DNA of 56,087 bases from an uncultured Pelagibacteraceae bacterium (GTDB lineage Bacteria; Pseudomonadota; Alphaproteobacteria; Pelagibacterales; Pelagibacteraceae), in contig CACPGV010000002.1 of the NCBI GenBank assembly GCA_902633595.1, positions 1 through 56,087 of the forward strand, given 5' to 3'. Positions 30,156 through 39,519 of this stretch are shown one piece after another. A program made the position numbers and the translations under genes. The stretch's first letter is position 1. The number at the start of each line of letters is the position of its first letter. The notes under the pieces were generated by a model. The model did no database searches. It had not been told where the DNA came from and saw only the letters and a list, made by a program, of their open reading frames with translations.

Positions 30156-30499
30156 ATAAAATTAGATTAGTTATTAATAATGAGCTTCAAAAAAAGAATA
30201 AAGAAAAGTTTTTTATTAAAAAAGAACTTCAAAGCATATTAAATTTATATGCAAAAATGGTTTCTAATGGATCATGGAAAGATTATTCTTTTACCTCAGG
30301 CGTTAGAGAGGTTTCTTTTAATGTTTATCAAAGAGCATCAGATAAACCTGTTCTTAGAATTTTAAAAAATCTTAAACCTCAATATTTTAATGAAAGATAC
30401 TTAATTAAAGACAAAAATGGAATTATTCTGAAAAAATCCGAAAACTTGAATCAATTAATCGACAAAACTAGCTGGAATAAATTAAGGTTAGTAAAATAA
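30152..30499 (+). CDS. DUF2794 family protein
   Basis: Pattern ELQSILNLYAKMVSNGSWKDYSFTSGVREVSFNVYQRASDKPVLRILKN matches the DUF2794 family as I recall it; no search run. Confidence 0.7.
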   Translation: MNKIRLVINNELQKKNKEKFFIKKELQSILNLYAKMVSNGSWKDYSFTSGVREVSFNVYQRASDKPVLRILKNLKPQYFNERYLIKDKNGIILKKSENLNQLIDKTSWNKLRLVK

Positions 30500-31252
30500 T
30501 TATCTTCTTTGACCAAAAAGTCTTAAAAGCATTATAAACAAATTAATAAAGTCTAAGTAAAGAGTTAAGGCTCCCATAACTGCTTTCTTGCCCATTATCT
30601 CGCCACTGTCGCTAACTAAATACATATTTTTAATCTTTTGAGTGTCGTAAGCTGTTAAGCCTACAAATATCAAAACACCAATTATAGAAATTACGAAATA
30701 CATCATAGTAGATTTCATGAAAATATTTACTAGTGATGCAATTATTATGCCGAAAAGTCCCATCATCAAAAATGAACCTAACTTAGTTAGATCTCTTTTC
30801 GTTGTGTAGCCGTAAATACTCATTGCCCCGAAAGTACCTGCGGTAATAAAAAAAACTCTAGTTATACTTGCTCCTGTATACATCAAAAATATTGAAGATA
30901 AAGATGCTCCCATCAAAGCTGCAAAAACCCAAAATGCTGTCTGAGCTTTAGCTGCAGACATTTTCGCTATTCCAAAACTCATATAAAAAACTACTGCTAA
31001 TGGAGCTAGCATTATCACCCATTTTAATCCTGAAGCATAAATAGAATTTCCAAAGTTTGTAAGGCCGATTATTTGTCCTTCACTCGAAGTAACAACTGCC
31101 ATTTTAAAAAATGCTAAAGCGATGAAACCAGTTAGTAAAACACCTGAAGCCATATAATTATAGACTTTAAGCATGTAAGAACGCAGTCCTTGATCTATAA
31201 TTGCATCAGAAGCTGACGATCTAACATTAGAAGATTGTTTGTTAAGTTCCAT
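30500..31252 (-). CDS. Bax inhibitor-1/YccA family membrane protein
   Basis: Seven TM segments; YDTQKIKNMY...LYLDFINLFIMLLRLFGQRR. Confidence 0.93.
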   Translation of the reverse strand: MELNKQSSNVRSSASDAIIDQGLRSYMLKVYNYMASGVLLTGFIALAFFKMAVVTSSEGQIIGLTNFGNSIYASGLKWVIMLAPLAVVFYMSFGIAKMSAAKAQTAFWVFAALMGASLSSIFLMYTGASITRVFFITAGTFGAMSIYGYTTKRDLTKLGSFLMMGLFGIIIASLVNIFMKSTMMYFVISIIGVLIFVGLTAYDTQKIKNMYLVSDSGEIMGKKAVMGALTLYLDFINLFIMLLRLFGQRR

Positions 31253-31330
31253 ACGATATATATATGTTTTTTTAAAAACTTTTCAATAGTCAAAAATTGA
31301 CCTAAAACTGTGCAATAATATTACAAATTT

Positions 31331-32368
31331 ATGAAATTCAAAAAACTTGGAAACACTGATTTAGATGTAAGTTTAATCTGCCTTGGTACCATGACTTGGG
31401 GAACTCAAAACTCTGAGAAAGATGCATTTGAACAAATGGACTATTCAATCGATAACGGGGTTAATTTTTTTGATACTGCGGAAATTTACTCGGTTCCGCC
31501 TACATCAGAGTCGTATGGTAAAACAGAAATAATGATAGGTAATTGGTTCGAAAAAAGAAAAAATAGAGATAAAATTGTTTTGGCCTCAAAAGTTGCTGGC
31601 CCAGGATGCGACTGGATAAGAGGCGGGGGAAATAATTTTGATGAGAAAAAAATAGGAGAAGCAATTGATGGGAGTCTTAAAAGGTTAAAAACAGATTATA
31701 TTGACTTATATCAATTACACTGGCCGGAGCGTTCAACAAATTTTTTCGGTAGAAGAGACTATCTTTACAATAATGAGGAAGGAGACTGGAACAGCTTTGA
31801 AAGTATCCTTGAGGCATTAAGTAAATTTATTAAGAGTGGAAAAATTAGATATATCGGTATGTCTAATGAAACACCTTATGGAATATCTAGATACCTTGAA
31901 ATCTCAAAAAATAAAGGTGCACCAAGAATGATGTCCGTGCAGAATCCTTATAACTTAGTAAATAGAACTTATGAAATAGGTATGTCTGAAATTTCTATTA
32001 GAGAAAAATGTGGTTTATTAGTTTATTACCCTCTCGCAGCTGGAGCATTATCTGGAAAGTATCAAGGTGGAAAAATGCCAAAAGACTCTAGAATGGCACT
32101 TTTTAAAGGTTGGGAAAGACATTTGAATCCTTTAGCTATGAAAGCTTATGAAAAGTACTCGGAGGTTGCCAAAAATTTTAATTTGACCATGGTACAGCTT
32201 GCCCAAGCTTTTGTTAATTCAAGACCATTCGTTACGAGTAATATTATTGGTGCAACTACAATGGATCAACTTAAGGAAAATGTTGAAAGCATAAATATAG
32301 AATTTACAGATGAGATGATGGACAGAGTTAATGAAATTCATAACAACAACCCCAATCCATCTCCTTAA
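31331..32368 (+). CDS. Aldo/keto reductase (Tas-like)
   Basis: FFDTAEIYSVPPTSESYGKTEIMIGNWFEKR, LKTDYIDLYQLHWPERSTNFFGRRDY, IIGATTMDQLKENVES. Confidence 0.93.
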   Translation: MKFKKLGNTDLDVSLICLGTMTWGTQNSEKDAFEQMDYSIDNGVNFFDTAEIYSVPPTSESYGKTEIMIGNWFEKRKNRDKIVLASKVAGPGCDWIRGGGNNFDEKKIGEAIDGSLKRLKTDYIDLYQLHWPERSTNFFGRRDYLYNNEEGDWNSFESILEALSKFIKSGKIRYIGMSNETPYGISRYLEISKNKGAPRMMSVQNPYNLVNRTYEIGMSEISIREKCGLLVYYPLAAGALSGKYQGGKMPKDSRMALFKGWERHLNPLAMKAYEKYSEVAKNFNLTMVQLAQAFVNSRPFVTSNIIGATTMDQLKENVESINIEFTDEMMDRVNEIHNNNPNPSP

Positions 32369-32409
32369 TCCATCGTTGAAATCAAATTTATATAGTATAA
32401 AAACAAACC

Positions 32410-32910
32410 ATGCTTGTTAAAAAAATTTTTCTACTTGGAATTTTTGTAATTTTCTCTTCTAACGCACTTGCAAATACTCCAAGATCGACTGGCAAATATA
32501 AGAATTGGGAAAGTTTTGTTGCTGAAACAGAAAAAGGTAAAATATGTTTTGCACAAACTCTGCCAACAAAAAGAGCTCCAAAAGCAGTTCAAAGAGACAA
32601 ATCAAAATTATTTGTTACTTTTAGACCGGGAGAAAATATCAAGGACGAAGTTAGCATCACTAGTGGACACGACTATAAAAGCTCAACTGTTAGTGCAAGC
32701 TCAGGTAAAAGAAAGTATTCTTTTTTTTCACAAAAAAATTTCGCTTGGTTATTAGATGATCAAGAAGAGAAAAATTTTATTAAATTGATGAAAAGAGCAA
32801 CCGATTTAATTGTTAAAGCGAGAACGACTAAGGGTGCGGAAACTACGGATCATTATTCAATGATGGGATTTACAAAAGCTTACAACACTGCAAAAAAAAC
32901 CTGCAGCTAG
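32410..32910 (+). CDS. Secreted invasion-associated locus B (IalB) family protein
   Basis: Signal peptide; GKYKNWESFVAETEKGKICFAQTLPTKRAP and C-terminal SMMGFTKAYNTAKKTCS resemble IalB-type proteins. Confidence 0.65.
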   Translation: MLVKKIFLLGIFVIFSSNALANTPRSTGKYKNWESFVAETEKGKICFAQTLPTKRAPKAVQRDKSKLFVTFRPGENIKDEVSITSGHDYKSSTVSASSGKRKYSFFSQKNFAWLLDDQEEKNFIKLMKRATDLIVKARTTKGAETTDHYSMMGFTKAYNTAKKTCS

Positions 32911-34095
32911 ATGAAAAAAATTGTTTTAGCTTATTCTGGAGGATTAGACACCTCAATTATTCTAAGATGGTTACAAGAAAATTATAAAGCAGAAGTCATT
33001 GCCTATACTTCGGATATCGGCCAAGAGATAGATAAAAAGAAAATATTAAGAAACGCAAAACTTCTCGGTGTAAAAAAAGTAATTATAGAGGATTTAAAAA
33101 ATATCTTCGTTAAAGATTATGTTTTTCCGATGATAAGAGCACATGCAGTCTATGAAGGCATTTACTTACTTGGTACTTCAATTGCTAGACCTTTAATCGC
33201 CAAAAGGCAAATAGCGATAGCAAAAAAGTTTAAGGCTTATGCTGTATCACATGGGGCAACTGGAAAAGGTAACGATCAAGTAAGATTTGAACTAGGTTAT
33301 GCATTTTTTGGTAGAGGTAAAATAAAAACAATTGCACCTTGGAGGGAATGGAAATTACAATCTAGAGCAGATTTAATAAGATATGCAAAGAAAAATAAAA
33401 TCCCTATACCTCAAGATAAAAAAGGGGCACCACCTTTTTCAGTTGATGATAATATTTTTCATACATCGACAGAGGGTAAAGTTTTAGAAAATCCTAAAAA
33501 TTCAGCACCAGAATTTATATATCAAAGAACTATTTCCCCTGAAAGAGCTCCAAATAAAAAAACGAAAGTAAAAATTACTTTTCAAAATAGTGATCCAGTT
33601 GCAGTAAATGGAAAAAAACTTAAGCCGGAAAAACTTTTAGATAAATTAAATGATATAGCTGGAAAAAATGCTATTGGCAGAGTGGATCTTGTTGAGAATA
33701 GATTTATCGGAATTAAATCTAGAGGAGTTTATGAAACACCAGGTGGAACCTTATTATATATTGCTCATAGAGCGATCGAGTCGGTAACTTTAGATAAAAA
33801 AACTGTTCACGATAAAGAAAGGATTATGCCTGAGTACGCAGAACTAGTTTATAATGGATATTGGTTTTCAAAAAAAAGAATTGAGCTTCAAAAAATAATT
33901 GATAGAAAAAGAAGTCAAGTAACTGGAGAAATTATTCTAAGCCTTTACAAAGGAAATGTTACAATTTTATCTAGAAGAACAAAAAATAAAGCTTATTCTA
34001 TGAAGAAAGTTTCATTTGAGGAAAATAAGTCATTTAATAAAAATAAAGTTGAAAAATTTATTAAATATCACTCTAAACAGTTAAACAAAGCATAA
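32911..34095 (+). CDS. argG: Argininosuccinate synthase
   Basis: VLAYSGGLDTSIILRWLQENY, SHGATGKGNDQVRFELGY, GRVDLVENRFIGIKSRGVYETPGGTLL. Confidence 0.97.
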   Translation: MKKIVLAYSGGLDTSIILRWLQENYKAEVIAYTSDIGQEIDKKKILRNAKLLGVKKVIIEDLKNIFVKDYVFPMIRAHAVYEGIYLLGTSIARPLIAKRQIAIAKKFKAYAVSHGATGKGNDQVRFELGYAFFGRGKIKTIAPWREWKLQSRADLIRYAKKNKIPIPQDKKGAPPFSVDDNIFHTSTEGKVLENPKNSAPEFIYQRTISPERAPNKKTKVKITFQNSDPVAVNGKKLKPEKLLDKLNDIAGKNAIGRVDLVENRFIGIKSRGVYETPGGTLLYIAHRAIESVTLDKKTVHDKERIMPEYAELVYNGYWFSKKRIELQKIIDRKRSQVTGEIILSLYKGNVTILSRRTKNKAYSMKKVSFEENKSFNKNKVEKFIKYHSKQLNKA

Positions 34096-34117
34096 ATCTC
34101 TGATAGATTAGACTAAA

Positions 34118-34504
34118 ATGAACCAAACGATTCGAAATATTCAATTAACAGCTGTTCTAATAGTTCTAGTATCAACAGTTATTGCTTTCTTCTTAGAGAT
34201 AACAGAAATGTATATGAATAGAGATATAACATTAGCAGACCTGCTTTTAATGTTTATTTACATTGAAGTAATAGGTTTGGTCAGGTCTTATTGGGAAACT
34301 AGAGCAGTTAGAATTACATATCCGTTAGTAATTGCAATTACTGCACTTGCACGGTTCATTATATTGCAAGATAAAGAGAGTGATCCGTCTAATTTAATTT
34401 ATATATCATTAGCAATTTTAATTGTTGCAATAGCGACGGTGATAATAAGATTTAGAAATAGTAAATATCTTAAAATAGAAAAGTCTAAATCTGGTGAGCT
34501 TTAA
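34118..34504 (+). CDS. PsiE-family (phosphate-starvation-inducible) membrane protein
   Basis: Four TM segments; DLLLMFIYIEVIGLVRSYWE...ALARFIILQDKE. Confidence 0.75.
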   Translation: MNQTIRNIQLTAVLIVLVSTVIAFFLEITEMYMNRDITLADLLLMFIYIEVIGLVRSYWETRAVRITYPLVIAITALARFIILQDKESDPSNLIYISLAILIVAIATVIIRFRNSKYLKIEKSKSGEL

Positions 34505-35327
34505 AGCATTCCAAAGTATTTTTTAATAAACAAGCAATTGTCATAGGCCCGACACCTCCTGGAACAGGTGTTATTGCTTTTATATTATCTTTAATTTCTT
34601 CAAAGTTAACGTCTCCGACAATTTTATCTCCTACCTTATTAATTCCTACATCAATAATAATAGCGCTACTTTTTACCCAATCTTTTTTAATTAAATTTGG
34701 CACTCCAACAGCAGCCACTAAGATATCTGCTTTCAAACATTCCTCTTGTAAATTATTAGTTTTAGAGTGAACAACGGTTACGGTACAATTTTCTTTTAAC
34801 AATAATTGAGCCATTGGCTTTCCATTTAAATTTGATCTACCTATGATTACAGCATGTTTTCCAGATAGATTTTTTTCAACCTTTTTAATGAGTAATAAAC
34901 ATCCCAATGGAGTGCAGGGAACAATAGACTTATATCCAGATGCAAGATTACCAACATTTATAGGATTGAAACCATCTACATCTTTTTTAGGATCGATAGC
35001 GTTTATAATTTTTTCTTTACTTATTTGTTCAGGTAGTGGGAGTTGAACTAATATACCAGAAATACTCTTGTCATTATTTAACTCATTAATTTTATCCAAA
35101 ACCTCCTTCTCACTTACTTCTTTAGAGTATTTTATTACATTGGAAGTAATGCCTACTTCTGTTGAAATTTTTTCTTTATTTTTTACGTATATTTGGCTTG
35201 GAACAAAATCACCGATCAAAATAACAGTTAAGCTTGGATTTTTATTAATTTTTTTTTTTATCTCAAGTATCTCGCTTTTAATTTCTTCTCTCAAATTAGC
35301 TGCTTCTTTTTTTCCATCAATTATCAT
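34485..35327 (-). CDS. folD: Bifunctional methylenetetrahydrofolate dehydrogenase/cyclohydrolase
   Basis: GILVQLPLPEQI, DPKKDVDGFNPINVG, VIIGRSNLNGKPMAQLLL, TPVPGGVGPMTIACLLKNT. Confidence 0.97.
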   Translation of the reverse strand: MIIDGKKEAANLREEIKSEILEIKKKINKNPSLTVILIGDFVPSQIYVKNKEKISTEVGITSNVIKYSKEVSEKEVLDKINELNNDKSISGILVQLPLPEQISKEKIINAIDPKKDVDGFNPINVGNLASGYKSIVPCTPLGCLLLIKKVEKNLSGKHAVIIGRSNLNGKPMAQLLLKENCTVTVVHSKTNNLQEECLKADILVAAVGVPNLIKKDWVKSSAIIIDVGINKVGDKIVGDVNFEEIKDNIKAITPVPGGVGPMTIACLLKNTLECFKAHQI

Positions 35328-35329
35328 TA

Positions 35330-35620
35330 TTAAAATAATCCTGGAGCTAGCATTTCAAAAACTAAATTTCTCAAAAACATTAATGCTAAAATTAAGACAA
35401 CCGGTGAAATATCAATTGATCCTAAATTAGGAAGAAATCTTCTTATATAATTTAAAGGGGGTGCAGTTAAACGGTATGAAACATCTAAAACAGAATAAAC
35501 AAATCTGTTGCTAGTGTTTAAAACATTGAAAGCAACTAACCAGCTGATAATTGCATTAATAATTAAAATCCAGATATAAATACTCACAATATTATCAAAT
35601 AATATTAAAACAGATTTCAT
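35330..35620 (-). CDS. YggT family protein
   Basis: Two-TM protein; SVLDVSYRLTAPPLNYIRRFLPNLGSIDISPVVLILAL. Confidence 0.9.
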   Translation of the reverse strand: MKSVLILFDNIVSIYIWILIINAIISWLVAFNVLNTSNRFVYSVLDVSYRLTAPPLNYIRRFLPNLGSIDISPVVLILALMFLRNLVFEMLAPGLF

Positions 35621-36711
35621 TAATTTTTCTCCACATAAATAGATGTACTTGGGAATGCAAATGAAGCTTTATTTTTTTCTACTATACTTTTTATTTCTAA
35701 AGCTAATATATCTTTAACTTTTAACCACTCTAAATAATAAGTAGTTTTTGTGAAACAAATTAGTTTTATATCTATTGAACTTGCAGCAAATTGGTCAACT
35801 TTTACAGATAATATTGTATCGTCTGAAGTTGAAAAGTATTCACTTCCTTTTACAAAAGATTCTATTTCATTTTTTATATCTGTAAGTTGTTTGCTTGTCG
35901 TTTTATATTCTAATCCTATAACCCAGTTTATCCTTCGATGAGTAATTTGAGAGTTATTGATTACAGCTTTTTCTGCAAATTGAAAATTTGGAATAGTCGC
36001 TAATGATTTATCAAAACGTCTTACAACTGTTGATCTAAAACCAATAGACTCAACTGTTCCTTCTATAACTCCTTCAACATAAATCCACTCTCCTACTTGA
36101 AATCTCCTTTCAACTAAAACTAATATTCCAGAAATTAAATTTTTAAATAAATCTTGAGCGCCTAAAGCAACAGCTACTCCAAAAAGTCCTAAACCAGCAA
36201 TAATTGGTCCAATTTTTATACCCCATAATTCTAAAACAGCGGCTAGACCTAGAATTATTATTAGAACTTTAATAGCTTTTATTATCCAATTAATTAAATC
36301 TCGAGATAATAAATCTCCTACCGATCTTATTACGACTGACAAGGGTCCTATAATTTGATGAAAGGTCCAAAATATTAATATAGTTATTAAAGACCTATTA
36401 ATTGTTTCTAAAAATTCAGCTGCTTGAGTTTCTATGGTTAAATAACTCGTTGAAACAAAAAAACCTAAAACAATTGGAAAAAACTTCGCTGGCCCTTCCA
36501 TTGAAAACACGAGAGAATTATCAAAATTATTAGTTGTTTTTGATACGTAGTTTTCTAAACGCTTAACAATAAACTTTGAAAAAATTCCTCTTAAAAATAA
36601 AAAAAATAAGAAAATTCCAAGTGCAATTAAAATTTCCGATATATTTACACCAGATATCCCTTTATCCCATACATCAAAAAAAAGATTTTTAAAATTTTGT
36701 AACACTTCCAT
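35620..36711 (-). CDS. MscS-family mechanosensitive ion channel
   Basis: GPIIAGLGLFGVAVALGAQDLFKNLISGILVLVERRFQVGEWIYVEGVIEGTVESIGFRSTVVRRFD. Confidence 0.95.
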   Translation of the reverse strand: MEVLQNFKNLFFDVWDKGISGVNISEILIALGIFLFFLFLRGIFSKFIVKRLENYVSKTTNNFDNSLVFSMEGPAKFFPIVLGFFVSTSYLTIETQAAEFLETINRSLITILIFWTFHQIIGPLSVVIRSVGDLLSRDLINWIIKAIKVLIIILGLAAVLELWGIKIGPIIAGLGLFGVAVALGAQDLFKNLISGILVLVERRFQVGEWIYVEGVIEGTVESIGFRSTVVRRFDKSLATIPNFQFAEKAVINNSQITHRRINWVIGLEYKTTSKQLTDIKNEIESFVKGSEYFSTSDDTILSVKVDQFAASSIDIKLICFTKTTYYLEWLKVKDILALEIKSIVEKNKASFAFPSTSIYVEKN

Positions 36712-37410
36712 TTAATTACCTATTTTTAATAATTCCTCTCCAGGTTCAAAAACTTCTAATTTTGTCCAGCCTGCTTGTTTAAATACATTTAAAACTTTTT
36801 CACTTATACACATTACTCTTGAACCTGTCATCAAAGCATTAAGAGAGTATTTTTTTGCTAATTCTACGAAACTTTCTGCACTTCTTTTTGAATAGACAAG
36901 AATTATGTCAGGAGGATGATTTAATATTATTTCGTTATTTTCTTTATTCAGATCGACGATTTTTTCTGAGGTATAATTAATTATTTTATCAATTTTGAAA
37001 CCTTCTTTCTTTAATTCTAAATCTAAATCTGAAGATATATGATCACCGCAAAAGTAAGCTAACGTTTTATTTTTGTCTATATCACTTGAGTTTGAAATTA
37101 TATTTTTTAAAGCGTTAACAGTTCCACCTGCTGAAATGGTCCTAGAGTAACCATTTTGTCTTACAATTTTTTCTGTAATAGCGCCTACGCAAAAACAGAA
37201 TTTTGATTTGTCTTGATTTATTAATTTTAGATTTCTAATTGCATTAGCGCTTGTAAAAATAAATGCATCATATTTTTTAGGGTCAACTAGATCAATTTTT
37301 GCTGGAGAAATTTTTAAAGTAGGAATATGAATTATCTTGTGACCTTCTGAAAATAATTTTCCCATTAAATCTTCAGAATCAATTAAAGGTCTAGTAATTA
37401 AAATATTCAT
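36712..37410 (-). CDS. hemD: Uroporphyrinogen-III synthase
   Basis: FTSANAIRNL; adjacent to hemC; HemD-like Rossmann pattern. Confidence 0.88.
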   Translation of the reverse strand: MNILITRPLIDSEDLMGKLFSEGHKIIHIPTLKISPAKIDLVDPKKYDAFIFTSANAIRNLKLINQDKSKFCFCVGAITEKIVRQNGYSRTISAGGTVNALKNIISNSSDIDKNKTLAYFCGDHISSDLDLELKKEGFKIDKIINYTSEKIVDLNKENNEIILNHPPDIILVYSKRSAESFVELAKKYSLNALMTGSRVMCISEKVLNVFKQAGWTKLEVFEPGEELLKIGN

Positions 37411-38327
37411 TTTTTTTTAAATTTCGTTCCTGCAAGACTCAGTAATTTTTCTCCAACAGACTTACCAATATACGCAGCATCAACATCTCGGCCGACGAGT
37501 TCATATTCAAAACTTTCATCTCCAGAGTCGGAAAATAACTGAGACTTTAATTTAAGATTGTTATCTTTAATTTCAGCAAATCCTCCTATGGCTGTATCGC
37601 AATCTCCTCCAATTGTTTGTAACATTTTTCTCTCAGCAATTGCGCAAAGACTTGTATTTGTATGATTGATTTTTTTTATAATATTTTTGATTGCTTTGTT
37701 ATTTTCTTTACATTGAACTGCTATTATACCTTGACCCGCAGCTGGTAAGATTTCCTTAGTTTCAAAAAAGAAACCAACTTTGTTTTCTAAGTTTAAACTT
37801 TTAATTCCGGCTGCTGCTAAGATAATTCCATCTAAATCTTGTTTTTCTAATTTTTCAACCCTAGTATCAATGTTTCCTCTGACATGCTCGACTAGGATAT
37901 TTTTATTTATTCTTTTAAGTTGCAGTTCTCTGCGTCTTGAACTTGAACCAATTTTAATTTTTTTTTCTAGATCTTTAATATTCTTTATATAATCACTTAT
38001 CAGCACATCCCTTGGATCATTTCTTTCTATGTAGGCCCCGATTATTAAATCTGGGTTTTCTAATGACTCCATGTCTTTCAATGAATGTACGGCTATATCG
38101 ATATTATCTTTTAATAAATTTTCTTCAATTTCCTTACAAAACAAATTTTTTCCTCCAACTTCAGAAATTCTTACGTCTTGTTTGATGTCTCCAGTAGTTG
38201 TGATTGTTTTTACCTTTATATCAGTCTCATTAAGCTCTTCATTATTCTTTATTAAAAGATCTTTAACCCTAGATACATATGCCAATGAAAGATTGCTATT
38301 TCTGGCTCCAATTGTAATTTTAGTCAT
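37407..38327 (-). CDS. hemC: Porphobilinogen deaminase
   Basis: IGARNSNLSLAYVSRV, AVHSLKDMES, GSSSRRRELQLKR, GDCDTAIGGFA. Confidence 0.96.
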   Translation of the reverse strand: MTKITIGARNSNLSLAYVSRVKDLLIKNNEELNETDIKVKTITTTGDIKQDVRISEVGGKNLFCKEIEENLLKDNIDIAVHSLKDMESLENPDLIIGAYIERNDPRDVLISDYIKNIKDLEKKIKIGSSSRRRELQLKRINKNILVEHVRGNIDTRVEKLEKQDLDGIILAAAGIKSLNLENKVGFFFETKEILPAAGQGIIAVQCKENNKAIKNIIKKINHTNTSLCAIAERKMLQTIGGDCDTAIGGFAEIKDNNLKLKSQLFSDSGDESFEYELVGRDVDAAYIGKSVGEKLLSLAGTKFKKK

Positions 38328-38382
38328 TAATTGATTATATATTTGATAGATCTAATTTATACTAATTAAAACAATTATAGAG

Positions 38383-39459
38383 ATGACAAAAAATATTACT
38401 TTTTTAGGAATTGAAACCAGTTGTGATGAAACAGCCGCAGCAGTAATAAGAGAAAATGATGAGGGAACTGCTGATATTTTATCTAATGTTGTTTCAAGTC
38501 AAATAGAGGAACATAAAAAATTTGGGGGCGTAGTTCCTGAGTTGGCTGCAAGAGCACATTTAGAAAATATTGAGTATATTATCGATACTGCTTTGAAACA
38601 AAGCGGAACTGCTATTAATGAGATAGATGGTGTGGCTACAACAGCTGGACCAGGTTTAATTGTATGTTTAACTGTAGGTTTAAACATTGGAAAATCAATT
38701 GCTGCTTTTTCAAATAAACCTTTAATAGGAGTTAATCACTTAGAGGGTCACGCACTAAGTCCTGGCTTAAATGAAAAGATTAAATTTCCTTATTTACTTC
38801 TATTGATATCTGGAGGTCATTCTCAGTATTTAATAGTCAAAGATGTAAATGAGTATGAACAATTAGGTACAACTATAGATGACGCTTTAGGTGAAGCGTT
38901 TGATAAAACAGCAAAAATGTTAGACTTAGGTTATCCTGGTGGACCGAATGTAGAAAAATTTTCAAAAGAAGGAGATGAAAATTTTTACAAATTGCCAGAA
39001 CCTATAATAAATAAAGCTGGATGCAACTTATCCTTTGCAGGATTAAAAACTGCAGTGTTAAGAGAATCAAAAAAAATAAATGGAGATGTTAAACTCAAAT
39101 ACAATTTAGCGGCTTCATTTCAAAAGACAATAAATAAAATTCTTTATAAGAAAACTAAAATTGCTGTAGAAATGTTTAAAAAGAAAACTAAAAAAGAGAA
39201 TTTTCAATTAATTGTAGCAGGTGGTGTAGCTGCTAATAAAACTATTAGAGAAAATTTAACTCAATTATCAAATGAGATGAATTTTGAAATAATTTATCCT
39301 GATTTGAAATTTTGCGGAGATAATGCCTCTATGATTGCCTGGGCTGGAATACAAAGATTTAAAAAGGATTTAATTGACGATTTAAATATTACAGCTAAAT
39401 CTAGATGGCCTCTCGATAAAGAAGCTCCGTATATGAAAGGTCCGGGGTTGAAATTATAA
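38383..39459 (+). CDS. tsaD: tRNA N6-threonylcarbamoyladenosine synthesis protein TsaD
   Basis: LGIETSCDETAAAVI, GVVPELAARAHLENI, GVNHLEGHALSP, LISGGHSQYLIV, VAGGVAANKTIRENL. Confidence 0.97.
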   Translation: MTKNITFLGIETSCDETAAAVIRENDEGTADILSNVVSSQIEEHKKFGGVVPELAARAHLENIEYIIDTALKQSGTAINEIDGVATTAGPGLIVCLTVGLNIGKSIAAFSNKPLIGVNHLEGHALSPGLNEKIKFPYLLLLISGGHSQYLIVKDVNEYEQLGTTIDDALGEAFDKTAKMLDLGYPGGPNVEKFSKEGDENFYKLPEPIINKAGCNLSFAGLKTAVLRESKKINGDVKLKYNLAASFQKTINKILYKKTKIAVEMFKKKTKKENFQLIVAGGVAANKTIRENLTQLSNEMNFEIIYPDLKFCGDNASMIAWAGIQRFKKDLIDDLNITAKSRWPLDKEAPYMKGPGLKL

Positions 39460-39519
39460 AGAACGAGTCCTGTGTAAATATCATAGGTTAGTGAATTATA
39501 AATAATATACCTCTTTTTT